Below, in pieces: positions 27,120 to 37,710 of a stretch of DNA of 64,000 bases. Numbering within the stretch: the first letter of the stretch is position 1; each line of letters begins with the position of its first letter. Both the position numbers and the translations under genes were made by a program. Source of the stretch: Isoetes taiwanensis (Eukaryota > Streptophyta > Lycopodiopsida > Isoetales > Isoetaceae); NCBI GenBank assembly GCA_021234155.1, contig JAJEKV010000096.1, positions 1,870,010 through 1,934,009 on the forward strand, written 5' to 3'. Below the pieces are notes generated by a model that ran no database searches, had not been told where the DNA came from, and saw only the letters and a list, made by a program, of their open reading frames with translations.

Positions 27120-28866
27120 CTTTTTACAATAAGTGGCGAGTGCTTTCCTGATTGTTCTCTAGTCTTTAGCGAGGATGATGTGATTAGGGGTCTATCTATT
27201 GAGAATGGCTTTCAAGGAATTATTATCGATGTCGACTTATTGCTTTGGAAGATGATAATCTCATAAATACCGAAGCTTCTACTTGACATTTTCCTTAGCC
27301 TGGAGTTTTGGTCCATTGGTAGAAATTATTCCATTTTGTAGCGAGATGTCATAATGGGGTTGCGGGGCACTTTTTTTTTTCGGGGGTGGGGGAGGGAGGA
27401 GGGGGGGGTGTTGCTAGCTCTATACCTAGAGGATAGCAGTTGCTGAAAGCATGTCTTGAGTAACATGCGTATTCATAAAACTACTGCCATTCTTGCTTTT
27501 GATAGAGAAGTTTTAGGGAGATTTTTGGGTGTTATCGGGAAACTTTATTTGGAAGGGTGGAAATGGAAGGCGGAACACTATAGTAAAGATTACATGAGTC
27601 TAAGTGTATAAAACCTAAGTTTTGCTGGAGGTTTGGGCACAATTGATATCCATTTGCGGTGAGGGTTATAATCTCCAAAATTCATTTGGGCTATAAGGTA
27701 AGGATGATTTTCTGGGTTATGACTTATTGCCGCGAGGATCTTACCCATTGTATTCCTTTTGAGTAAAGTTACACTTAAATACATTCTTCTATAAGATTTA
27801 TTCTATGAGTTGCGGCCTTATCATAACACTTCTTCACTTTTAAAGGGATTGTTAGATTCCTTGCATACAGTAAAATGTCATTTCACATTAGTCCAACTGC
27901 TTGTGCTCAGTTGAATGCACCTTGTTAGCGCCTCCCCCCCGGCAGACAATGCACCACTTTGCTTTGCAGTGCACCCAATGAATCAACGACGTTGGAAAAT
28001 GTTGTTGGGGCGATGTGATAGAGCTCTTTGGCAAAAAGTTGTTGACTATCTACAACCTATTCTACCACACACAAGAAGATGTTTTGATATGGGTTTGTCA
28101 TGAAGAGGTTATGGAGTGAGTTTGTGAACTCTATGTATAAGTTATTGCATGATACTGAGATTCTTCCTCTTTCTAATAGAGTGATTACCTTCAGCTCCTT
28201 CCTCTTCAGTAATGGCAACAAATGTGGTCTTGTAGGGCATGGGACTAAGCCTTTTCATTCCTAAGAGTGGCGGTTCTTTGGTGGCATATTCTTCATAAAT
28301 ATCTTGGGTTAGCGTGCTTGTCCCTGGTTTAACCCTAGAATATCCAGATCAATGTCATCAGTATAGCAAAATAGATGAGACCATTGAGCATTGCTTTTAT
28401 GTGTGACCACCTCGGAGACAAGTATGGGATTAGTTGTTCTCTCTTTTTCAAGAGTTTCATTCTTTCAGTCTACAAGTGCTCTTGGTAGTTTTACTAGGAG
28501 TACTTGAGCCCGAGATTCTAAGGCCAAGCTTTTCGTAACGTGAGGATGGTTGCTTTTGGATACTCTGGAAAGATGAAGACTGGTAACTTTTAAACGTTTG
28601 GATGTGGCAGATAATCGTGTTCTCCAAGAAGCTCAAGGTCACATTGCTAAGTTGTACCATTGTTCTTCACTTGCTCCTCATAAGAGGCGATTAATCTTTG
28701 AGGAGTATTTGGATGTGCACTCTTATGCTTAGGCAGGTTACTTCACTCCGTGGTCTCTACTTATCCGCTATGATTTTATCCCTGTCTTTGCACTTATACT
28801 TGTATTTGACTCTTTGATTAAACAAAGTCTGACATCCTTCAACAAAAAAATAAAATAAAATAAATT
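27120..28866 (+). mobile_element. Decayed LINE ORF2 C-terminal half with poly(A)-like end
   Basis: Plus-strand pieces appear in the order expected of plant L1-type ORF2. NFIWKGGNGRRNTIVK (27,540–27,595) matches the F(L/I)W.G..RR..LVKW block after the reverse-transcriptase fingers. FAGGLGTIDI (27,613–27,645) matches the GGLGI(I/V)D block. ETIEHCFYV (28,376–28,402) is the zf-RVT motif. The segment ends in an A-rich tail, CAACAAAAAAATAAAATAAA (28,842–28,866). Stops and frameshifts separate every piece, so it is inactive. The zf-RVT motif is nearly the same as that of the relic at 48,540, so both belong to one LINE family. The 5' boundary is a guess. Confidence 0.65.
27382..27409 (+). other. G-run tract with G-quadruplex pattern
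   Basis: A T-run (27,371–27,380) is followed by runs of 5, 5, 3 and 8 guanines separated by one- to four-base spacers. This meets the G3+ N1–7 pattern. It lies inside the decayed LINE. Homopolymer runs of this kind are also where assemblies go wrong. Confidence 0.6.
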
Positions 28867-29117
28867 AGACCGGAATTCTAAATTTCTAAGTGCATTTTGG
28901 ATTTTTTATGATACTAAAAACCAAGCTTCATATCACTTACAGGGCATAAGCACCACCTAAAACACCACCTAAAAAAAGTGCTCAACACTGAGTGCAATGA
29001 GTACTTGTATAATGTCTCAATAACTAATGAATATTAAATTGGATCCATTTCTTTTTTCCTCCAACTATATTGTCTTAACCTTTAAATTTACATGTTTTTG
29101 GGAAGGGGGGCAAACCC

Positions 29118-29490
29118 TTGTTTATGTGGGTTTGTGGAATATCCAGGTATATGCTAGCATATGCCTAGGATATTCTTATGGCTACTCAAAGCTGGTTATT
29201 TACTTGATAAATGGCGGTCAATACAATTGTCGAATGGGGGTGTTGAACCGCTAACGAAATGAAGCCTTCAAGAAGCCATGGATTCGCCATTACCACTTTC
29301 TTTGTTTATGTGGGTTTGTGGAATATCCAGGTATATGCTAGCATATGCTTTGGATATTCTTGTGACTGCTCAAAACTGGTTGTTGCGATGGCTGGCCGGT
29401 CAGCCGCATTGCTTGGGATGGTGGTGTTGAACCGCCCTAGCTTGAAATGAAGCCTTCAAGGAGCCATGGATTAGCCATTACCACTTTCTT
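29118..29490 (+). repeat. Two tandem copies of a 184-bp unit with a palindromic core
   Basis: TTTATGTGGGTTTGTGGAAT recurs at 29,121 and 29,305, and GGTGTTGAACCGC, GAAGCCTTCAAG and GCCATGGATT recur in both units. The core ATATGCTAGCATAT is a perfect 14-bp palindrome present in each copy. Related stretches are at 34,757–34,818 and 57,865–57,925, both on the minus strand. Confidence 0.8.
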
Positions 29491-29909
29491 TGGTCGTAAG
29501 GAGTTTTTGATCCATTTACAAGGGTGTGTTTATAGCTGAGGCAGGAATGAATTTTTTGGGGAAATGATAGATGTGCCCAGTCCAGCGATATTCCTCCCGG
29601 TTAAGAATCACGGTGTAGTTTTGGCGATGCAGTCATTGCTATTGCCATATCAGATAATGTGCAATTGAAGCCCTGAAGAGCTGATTTAAAGAGAAGATGT
29701 GCAATTGCTGGCAGAAAGATCCAAAATAGAAATAAATTACTGTAAGTAGCCTGCATTGCATGACACTCTTTTACTGTTTCTTTCCAAGGAGTTTCCACTT
29801 CGAAATTTGGCAAGAGTTTAATGTAGAAATGGCTATATGCTGAGGTTGGGATCAGATAAAGTATTGTGTTGGAGCACCAGAATGGCCACTTAACATGAAT
29901 ACTACTCGA

Positions 29910-30470
29910 ATACGGCATATTTACATGAAGGATGCTCTCAGCCTGAACCTTCATCTAGACGTCAAACCCCAAAACATCTTGCTGGGGAACATTTCAGGGC
30001 CAAAGGATACCAGTGCGTGTAGCCAAGCTCATCAACCAAGAAGTCAATACACTGAACATGGACTCCGCCCAGCCTTGCGTGATAATGATAATACTGCTGC
30101 AATTACACCGTAGAGGAACTCCTGGTTACCTTGCTCCAGGAATGCTTGCTGACTTTAATGAGTAAGAAATGTGCTGTTTTGGCTGTATCGTGCTTCTTGA
30201 AATCATAAATTTGGAAAGAGTTTGCTGGTTCCTGGAAAACCTGGTACCTTCCTGCTTGGGTATTTATGAAAGTTGAATCGGGCAGCATTATGGAATTGTG
30301 GATCCTAGGCTGGTCGTAATTTTGAGTGTGACAGGCTGAGGCAGACTATTAGATTATGCTGGTGCATTCCTTATGAAATCAGAAGAAAGGCCTCCAATGC
30401 CACAAATCATACAAATGCTGCAGGGAAAAATGGAGGTGCCTAAGCCCCACATTCATAGAGCCCAGCTATG
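29910..30470 (+). pseudogene. Receptor-like Ser/Thr kinase fragment
   Basis: The pieces follow the order of a plant receptor-kinase catalytic domain. HLDVKPQNILLG (29,950–29,987) is the catalytic loop, with Asp and the Lys–Pro–x–Asn arrangement intact. AKLINQE follows from the activation segment. RGTPGYLAPG (30,112–30,145) corresponds to the APE region, with the Glu replaced. FGCIVLLEI, VDPRLV and RPPMPQIIQMLQGKMEVPKP (30,174–30,450) are subdomains IX to XI and the usual C-terminal stretch of S-domain/LRK10-type kinases. Two in-frame stops and several frameshifts break it, and no N-lobe, transmembrane or lectin domain is present. Intact proteins of this type are plasma-membrane receptors. This copy cannot make one. 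Confidence 0.85.
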
Positions 30471-30629
30471 TTAAAATGGATTTGCTGCAGAAAAATGACT
30501 TTATAGACTTCTGGCATGATGCAGGTGAACAGCTGCAGCAATCTTCTTGCGGCCTATGCAGCAGCAAATTTCCGTGGACAGGGTTTCTCCTAACAAGGCC
30601 CTTAAAGAATTATAGAATTAACAGGAGCA

Positions 30630-31425
30630 TGGGTTCCAGAAGAGATTTGGGAACATGATGCTTTGCGGCTTGTACTCAGAATGGAGAAATCCGGCGAAGC
30701 ATTTCAGTTTTCCAGGAAATGCCTTATAGAGATGTGTGCCCGTGGAACTCTATGCTTGCAGCATATATCAAACAGGGCTACTTGGATTCAGCATTTGACA
30801 TTTTCCAGCAAATGCCTGAACCCGTGTTGTTTCATGGAATTCTCAGTTCTCTAATTACTGGTTGCATCAACATGGTCAGGTAAATAAAGCGCAAATTTTT
30901 GAGAAGGCAATGCAAATCTAGATATTGTCTCGCTACTGCCATTCTTTTTTGGCTATCGCCTTGAGGACATCTGTGAGGCTTTTGCGTTATTCGAAAGATA
31001 CCTTCAAGAAATGTTGTCTCCTGGGCCGATGATCTGCAGGTATATACAACAGGGCTCAAAGGAAATCTTTAACTCTTTCAGCAAATGCAGCTACAAGGGC
31101 TGACACCAGATAGGATTGCATTTGTAAGCATTTTGGAAGGATGCGGCATTCAGGCGAGAAGCTTTCGCGGAAGGCAAGCAGATATACAAACTGGTATGGA
31201 TTTTACCATGATGTCATCATTAATACAGTTTTGATCAATATGTATGGAAAATGTAGCGCTTGGTAGATGCCCATGCTGTGTTTGATAAAATGTCATCTAA
31301 GTCTGGTTCATGGAATGCACTGATCCGCGGTTTATTGTCAGCATGGACATGCTAAGAAAGATCTTGGCCTTCTTAAACAAATGAAGGTCAAAGGGTGTCT
31401 GCCTTTATTAACAATTTACAGCACA
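30630..31425 (+). pseudogene. PLS-type PPR protein fragment
   Basis: Repeated PPR motifs are recognisable in plus-strand frames. RRSISVFQEMPYRDV runs into WNSMLAAYIKQGYLDSAFDI and FQQMPEP (30,690–30,840). LEDICEAFALFERY and NVVSW lie at 30,955–31,020, LFQQMQLQGLTPDRIAFVSI and LEGCG at 31,080–31,145, INMYGKC near 31,240 and VFDKMSSKSGSWNALI near 31,280–31,330. PPR proteins of this class bind organellar RNA and guide editing or processing. Frames change at least four times and stops occur, so it is a relic. It begins within about 200 bp of the kinase fragment, on the same strand. Confidence 0.85.
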
Positions 31426-31429
31426 AGCT

Positions 31430-32205
31430 AGTGCAGCTTCATGAAGAGTTCTTAGTTCCATGTAGAGCATGTATACGATTAATGCGGAGGTCTTGATGCT
31501 TTGCATGCTTTAGAGCTTTCAAGACATACATACTACTGTCAAATATTCATGCTTGTAGTTTGGGGTGTGGATATAGAAAGTGACAATGAAAGCCACCATG
31601 AGGGAGCTGTAAGATGCGATTATAAAGGCTGCAGCAAAAGGTGGAAGCTAAGAGATTTTGGCATGTTTTGTGTGGAGGGAAAGATGGCATCTCTTTAGCG
31701 GGTTATTTCAAATTTGTCTAACTCTTCATTTGCAATACCACTTGATCATTAGGAAGTGACCTGTAGCCATTTCAACATTGTATTAGGACCATATACGTAG
31801 TTTGTGCCAATAAAGAACTAAATGGTTGCGGTAGACCCGTAGACACCGTGCTGGCCAAATTCGAACCTCAAACTGCAGAATGAATATTCGAGGCAGTGAT
31901 CCTTATTGCACCTCAGTTCAGTACTTGTTGACGTCTTTTCTCCTCCGGGCTCACCAGTTTTGCATCCAATTTCTTACTTCAATTCAATATGCCTGTGCTT
32001 CCTATGTTATATACTTATTGGGGTCATTGAGAAAAGCTGGCAGGTACATTGTCCAGCTTTAGCAAAATGATGTGCGGTTTCAAAGGGCAAGGCCCCAAGC
32101 CTGCTGCCGTGGCACTACATGTTACGGTATCAGCTGCTGCTAAAACAGATCTTTAGAAACCTTGGTAGAATTTTAGTTACTGTTTGGACAATTTCAGTTA
32201 CTACT
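31430..32205. other. No recognised gene between PPR and invertase relics
   Basis: A short frame at 31,501–31,698 (65 codons) contains RCDYKGCSKRWKLRDFG. The Cys and Trp pattern faintly recalls a CW-type zinc finger but too little is present to call it. From about 32,080 the sequence runs into the hairpin repeat. Confidence 0.5.
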
Positions 32206-32210
32206 TTCAG

Positions 32211-32289
32211 AGTCAAACAATGGCTGAAATTTAGCAAAGGTTTAACAGATCTTTAGAAAACATTGCTAAATTTCAGCCATTGTTTGACT
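32211..32289. repeat. Perfect 27-bp inverted repeat with 25-nt loop
   Basis: The arms are 32,211–32,237 (AGTCAAACAATGGCTGAAAT, then TTAGCAA) and 32,263–32,289, its exact reverse complement. The loop includes AACAGATCTTTAGAAA, which also occurs about 100 bp upstream at 32,143. A perfect stem in otherwise decayed DNA points to a recent foldback or MITE-type event, or to selection on a hairpin RNA. Confidence 0.9.
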
Positions 32290-32436
32290 TGAAAATCTAT
32301 ATATCCATGCATTATTTTTTAGCCATCCTGGAAATCTCTTATTGATTTACATTCCTCAAAGGAGTTCCTGACTTAGAGCCAATACGAGTTTTTAGTACTC
32401 AAAATTCTGACCTTGTCTGCTGTATGCTGTGGTAGT

Positions 32437-32730
32437 GCTTTTTGTGGTTGTTAACGGCTGCATGCCCCTGCATGCATAAAGACAGGAAGAGCCACACTGG
32501 CAGAAGATGAGGGTTGTCCAAAGACAGTTTGGCCGGAGTATTATGATAGGAAGTACGTTGGAAAACAAGCTCAGAAAGTACCGGCCTGGTCTGTGGCTGG
32601 TTATCTTGTCACTGCAAAGATGATGTTGGAAGACCCATACACACCTCGGAATGATAGCACTCGAAAGGATAAGAAATTGAAGCCAACCCTGACAAGATCT
32701 TCATCGTGGACGAGTTTGATTTCAGCGTGA
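32437..32730 (+). pseudogene. Alkaline/neutral invertase, last-exon fragment
   Basis: LWLLTAAC (32,442–32,465), then ACIKTGR and WPEYYDRKYVGKQAQ (32,530–32,574), then WSVAGYLVTAKMMLEDP (32,584–32,634), match the C-terminal end of plant alkaline/neutral invertases (GH100). Those cytosolic or organellar enzymes hydrolyse sucrose to glucose and fructose. The frame from ACIKTGR to the stop at 32,728–32,730 is clean for 87 codons. A 10-bp near-duplication (GCATGC at 32,460 and again at 32,470) shifts frame within the otherwise adjacent TAAC/IKTGR sequence. The catalytic (α/α)6-barrel exons are absent. So this is a 3' fragment, although its last exon is better kept than the neighbouring relics. Confidence 0.85.
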
Positions 32731-34540
32731 ATAAACTATTGTTCACATGTGGTAGAAATTCTGTCTTGTAGCGATGATCATTTCCGTAGTATTGACCCTC
32801 CAAAACAACAAAATATAAATTTCCCCATTTGTTTCCTTACGTGCATTTCCCATTGTTTCCTTAGGTGCCCATGCCAAAATGGAACCTAGCTAGCCTGTTT
32901 CTCCAATATTTTGATCTATCCAAAGGTCTTAAGCAAAGGGGCCCGAAATTATTATTCAGTAGATCCACCTCAAGAAAACACTTGGAGCTTTGTTAACACT
33001 TCAAGTATTTCTCTATAGTTTGCCTTGCCATGCATTGCTCAAAACATCATCAATTTTAAATTCTATGGGACAGATTCTATAAACAACATTAATAGTCACG
33101 ATTTCTACAAGTGCTCCAACTCTTGATGTGTTTGAGTATGTTTCTGAGGAGAAATGGATTCGGACTCCTTTTCATTTAATCATGCCAATATGGCCGGAAA
33201 ATCGGTTATTGAGGTCGCGGACAAATGTACTACAACTGGTTTGTTGGCGGTCGTAATTAATACTAATGATTAAACTAACAGGACCCCTATATCTTGTTTA
33301 TTGACAATGGTTGGGGGTAAGAACTCTAAAATGAATCCTTACCTCCCTGAAAAAAGAAAAGAAATTTTTTTTTTATCGAGGACACTTGTGGGCGGGCTTG
33401 TCGATGAATCTAGGGGATCTATAAACTCATTGTAAATATGGCTGACGTCTAGTTTAATTTAAATAAGTATTGAGTTGGTAGATATAGTGGAAATTAGAAT
33501 TGATATTTTGATTCCATAGGGTTTCATTTAAGCCACTTTACCTGGAAGCGGGAGGGCAACCCCCTCGATAACATGACACCTTATTTTATGAGCAACCACG
33601 TACTAGTGTAAATTAAAAGAGCGAGGGCAGCCGGTACTAAGTATAGGTGAAGTGTTGCGAGTTCTAAGAGTGGCCATGTAACATGCTTATGCCCACCATG
33701 GCGATGAATTACGATAGCAAAGGAAAAAGTGCATCTTGGAATGCATCTTGAGAAAATATTAGGGACAACCTCAATGGAACAAGGTCTTTGCGCCTGCGGA
33801 GGTTCTCGAAAGAGTGAAGTGGCTTAAGTTATAGTTATGAACAATAGAGTGTTTGAATCAGATTGCTATTTTAAGACATTGACATTTGTGAGAGGTGATG
33901 GTAGCATTTGCTACATCATGCCACATCATAAACAACACATGCAAACATAAACAACACATGCCACCACGGTTGTAATTTCATGCGGTTATCGCCCCTCCTT
34001 GCTAGACACTTTCTTTTGTTTGCCTTAGTTCGGGTGGAATTTTGAAATGCAAAGTCACAATGCTCAAATATGCAAATTCCCGAAGGCTAGATGAATTCAG
34101 GGTTCATACACACCTTGGTTCATGTAGAGGAATCATGCCTCTGACACAATGCAATGAAACCTTATCAAGTGATCTCGGAAGAGTAACTTACAACCTTCAA
34201 TTCTTGCAAACATTATTTGTTGCCACTAGGTTCATATGGGAAGTGTTGCATGCGATCAACCCGGTACCTACGAATCACAAAAGTTTAGAGAATATATAAT
34301 AAAAGTCTGAGTTCAACTGTGACTCCCATAGTATGCCCCCAAGAATAAGGGCATTTCCAGAGATATCATAAATAACGTGTAACTTTATAGTTTAGTAACG
34401 AGAATTACCTTCCTCATTGAGTTTCAGATCTGAGTCTCCTTCTTGGTGATACCTTCCCATACCAAGGATGCCTTTTCCGAGTGCCCAGCGTTGCTGGGGA
34501 TTAGTTGGGAACCTATAGGGATTATATGAAGAGTCGCGAT
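32731..34540. other. Decayed intergenic sequence
   Basis: No coherent frame. The stretch 33,300–33,375 ends in an A-rich segment (GAAAAAAGAAAAGAAA) then a T-run and could be a retroposon end. 33,805–33,905 is a dispersed repeat. 34,042–34,299 is open but shows no motif. Confidence 0.5.
33805..33905 (+). repeat. Dispersed repeat, copy 1
   Basis: GAGTGAAGTGGCTTAAGTTA, ACAATAGAGTGTTTGAATC and TTGCTATTTTAAGACATTGA recur with few changes at 53,285–53,390 on the same strand. Confidence 0.8.
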
Positions 34541-34654
34541 GATAAGCTGTCTGGAGTTAAAGTTAAAGGTTGCTTGCATCGGCAATAAACCTTGTATATT
34601 TAAAATTTGCCAACCTCAAAACATCCTCTCATCGCGTGCATATCTTTGCAATGT

Positions 34655-34770
34655 GGTATTACATAGTACCTGCCGTCTGATTCGGCATTTTAAAAGATTT
34701 TACATTGCATCTTCGAGTCTCCGGAGCACACCTAGAGTACATGTTAATGATGTCCATCCTACAACAATAT
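34655..34770 (-). pseudogene. Small PPR-type fragment
   Basis: The minus strand reads DIINMYSRCAPETRRC, then KSFKMPNQ. This corresponds to the xxLINMYSRCG…A..VFxKMPxxN block of a PLS-class PPR repeat. One repeat only; the sequence on either side is not PPR. It adjoins a copy of the 184-bp-unit repeat. Confidence 0.55.
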
Positions 34771-34818
34771 ACTAGCATATCACGTGGAATGCCACAAACC
34801 CACATAGGCGAGGGTTTG
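34757..34818 (-). repeat. Copy of the 29.1-kb repeat core
   Basis: The minus strand reads GGGACAAACCCTCGCCTATG, TGGGTTTGTGGCATTCC and GATATGCTAGTATATTG, clearly related to 29,110–29,165 but with the palindrome slightly broken. Confidence 0.7.
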
Positions 34819-34919
34819 TCCCTTAGGGAGCAGCAAAAGCGTGAATCAAATGCTTTAAGATGACTCAACAGGTCCAAAACTTCCATCAGAAAATTGGGCA
34901 ATAAAACTTCGCCATTAAG

Positions 34920-36840
34920 CTAGGCCTAACTAAGGATCTTGAAACTAGTGCAGTAATAGTCGTTTTGCATATTTGTTTTAAGGAAATCCATAGCCACTAT
35001 AAATTTGGGCCATTGATTTTGTGATGGAGCTCACTTGTGAATTTTATAGAACCTATTCAGATCTGGGCCGAGATGGTCTCATCACAAAAGTGCTTTCCTA
35101 AAGAAATGAGCGGCCGCGTAAGCTATGCTTGTATTCAATATCCCATTACAATGCTGGTAGAATGGTCGGTCAGTGAGATTGGTACATTTATGCGGTTTTA
35201 GATCTCTCCTAACTTTACTCTTATCTTTGGAAGGCATCACCAATGGGCACGGCACTTGATGATGTATGCAATAGCATTTAAGCTCGTTTCACGGTAAGAA
35301 GTTTAAACTTTGATATGCAAGTGTTTTCTTGACACTACACTATTCCCCGATTTGTCAATCCTCGCCACCAGTTTCAGCATCACGGAGGTTATGAACAAGG
35401 CGCTACGGTGATAATAAAATCTTTGTGTAATGGAAAGGCATCTGCCGGTTGGAACTATGGAATTTTGCTAACATGTATCGTGATCGACAGCAAAACCTAG
35501 TATATAGTTACGCCGGACTCATCTAGCGGTGAGGCTGCTTATGCGGGATGAGAAGATAGAAGTAGAGATGGGGCGGAGGAAGAAGTCAGTCAAAGGCGAG
35601 ATAAAGTAGACCACAACATGCTTGTGTTGTTAGCATGAAATCGCATAGTTATTTGAAATGATGGTTCTGGAACAAGTTTATTAAAGTGTAAAATTTTTCT
35701 GAATTTGAAGGCTTACATGCGATGCAATGCTTGAATATTGAATTAACAAATCTAAGATACTGGGCCGAGAATGCGGCGAGGTTCCGCTGCGTCGAGATTA
35801 GATGGATTATCTTTCTTTCGCGAGGTTGAAATCTTCGAGAGCGATGCAGAATGACAAATTAATGCCGTGGTTGACCTATGTGCGGAGACCTTGTTATGGC
35901 AAGGCAAGGCTAATACAAAAAAACTCTCATTTTGTATATAAAGGGTTGCAGCTTAGTAAGTTTAGAGAGCCTTTACAATGGAACAAAGAGCACAACTTAT
36001 ACTAGCATGATAGCCATCCGGTGTAGAGTCGATCCTGTTACCAATGTTGCTTATGACTTGTGGCGGACATTCACGATTTTGCAGCGGTTGGCGGGACGAC
36101 ATATGCCATTCCACTAAAGAAGCCTAATATGCAGCAACTCCACTATGGCTGCATTGGTAAGGGCGGTAACCTGCTTTGCTTCTTGAACTCAAAACCATCT
36201 GAGCTACCTTACCATGCTCTGGAGGCGTCGGAAGCGAGCATCTCCACAGGCCGCCCATTGTGAGTGCGAAATTTGGAGATTTTTCTCTTGTTCATGGCAT
36301 AATTTCAAGGAATAAAAATGTGAGAAGGTTGAAGCATAAGGCACGCATAGAGTTGTTTAGGCGCTGCTTTTTTTCTTGGCATTGCTTGTCAGAACTTTAA
36401 TGCGGCTTTATAAATGACCATATTGTTGCCGTTAGCGGCTTCCGCATAAGGCGATTAGCCCGAAAGTGACTTTGAAACGTTGGCGCATATTGAATTAGCG
36501 GTTGCAAAGAAATTTTTAGGAAAGCCGGGAAACTTTCACAAAGAGATAGAAAGGTTTTCTAGCCTTTTATAATTAAAGATGAATATGTTTGCCAATTTGT
36601 GGCTGCAATGACAAATTGATAATCAACATACATGTAAGACATGGTTAGAACTATATTAAAGAAAAATCTTGAAGTTATTTTATCCATTACATGAATCTTT
36701 GATGACAAATAGAACACTTTTTAAAGCCAATATAACTTTGTGGGCCAGTCTGGTGATTATTATTGGAATTGTGTATTGACTAAAACTTCGAGTTAGGATC
36801 ACCCGCGTTGCACTTATGAATTTTAGCTTTTCAGGATGCA
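34920..36840. other. No recognised gene
   Basis: AT-rich sequence with several short open frames (for example 35,802–36,005 and 36,060–36,263). None shows a family motif or continues across a plausible splice site. Confidence 0.5.
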
Positions 36841-36849
36841 TGGCATAGC

Positions 36850-37710
36850 CCGATACAAATTATAGGTCGATGGGCTGCCACCTTATTACCCGGCAAATAT
36901 GCCGAATGCCATCCATTGGGGTACACCGAAAATCATGCCTTTAAGCGGCAAGTTGATTCTTTAATAAGTGACAAACTTGTAACTTCAATTGAGTTGTTCC
37001 ATGATCCTTCAGTACACCTTACGGTTTGTCGCGGTATTCTCTTTTAACTTAGCACTAGCATAGATGCTTCGACATGAGAGAACATATCGAGATTAGCGGG
37101 AATTTAAGATTAACAACTCCATTAAAGCATTGCCTTCCGGAAACCACATGCGGAGTGCATTTTGGGGCACTAAGAAGAGACATCGGCGAAACGTTGAGCA
37201 CAACAGGTTTAAGAAGCATTTGCGCTTCAAGAAAATACTGCATGGCCCGGAAGATCAACCATGCAATTACGAAATATGGTTGGTGTTATGCCGAAAGCAT
37301 GGAAATTAATCATGTATCTGAAATATGTGACCTTCATTAACTAGATCACGCATCTTGGGATGCACTAAAATTACCAACAAGTGGTACATCATCGGCTTGC
37401 ATTGCATGTCTCGAGACATTTATGGCCAATATAGCGATCCTTAGAGGTTGGCAGATATCACCGAAACAATTGAATTCCATGATATCACATTAGAGATTAC
37501 GGCAATTCTTCAAAACCTTTTGTGCTTCTTCAGTGCGCCACATTTAACATACATATCAACAAGTGCATTAGCAACCTTGATGTCAAATTTGGAATAATTC
37601 AGAGTCTTCTCTCAACCTTCCACTATCTGTAAGTAAAACTGGCGTCATGTTCGTCCGGCGAGAACCCATCTCTACAAATGAGCTTGTAAACCCACCTCCC
37701 TTCAAATGAA
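36850..37710 (-). pseudogene. PPR (PLS/E-type) protein relic
   Basis: On the minus strand GFSPDE (near 37,645) is followed by DIKVANALVDMYVKCGALKK (37,580–37,521), NVISWNSI (37,480–37,457) and, further on, LVNEGHIFQ (near 37,330). An E-motif-like stretch, IYASAKLKE, follows near 37,050. The order matches the end of a PLS-class PPR protein. Stops follow KKHKRF and interrupt the later pieces. These proteins normally act in chloroplasts or mitochondria. No transit peptide or DYW domain is visible. Confidence 0.75.

Noticed and set aside
29601-29954. 117-codon minus-strand frame
   Set aside because: It overlaps the start of the plus-strand kinase relic, has no recognised motif and could be a chance frame.
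32143-32289. The hairpin as a Helitron 3' end
   Set aside because: A 27-bp stem is much longer than the short hairpin near a Helitron end, and no CTRR follows at the right distance.
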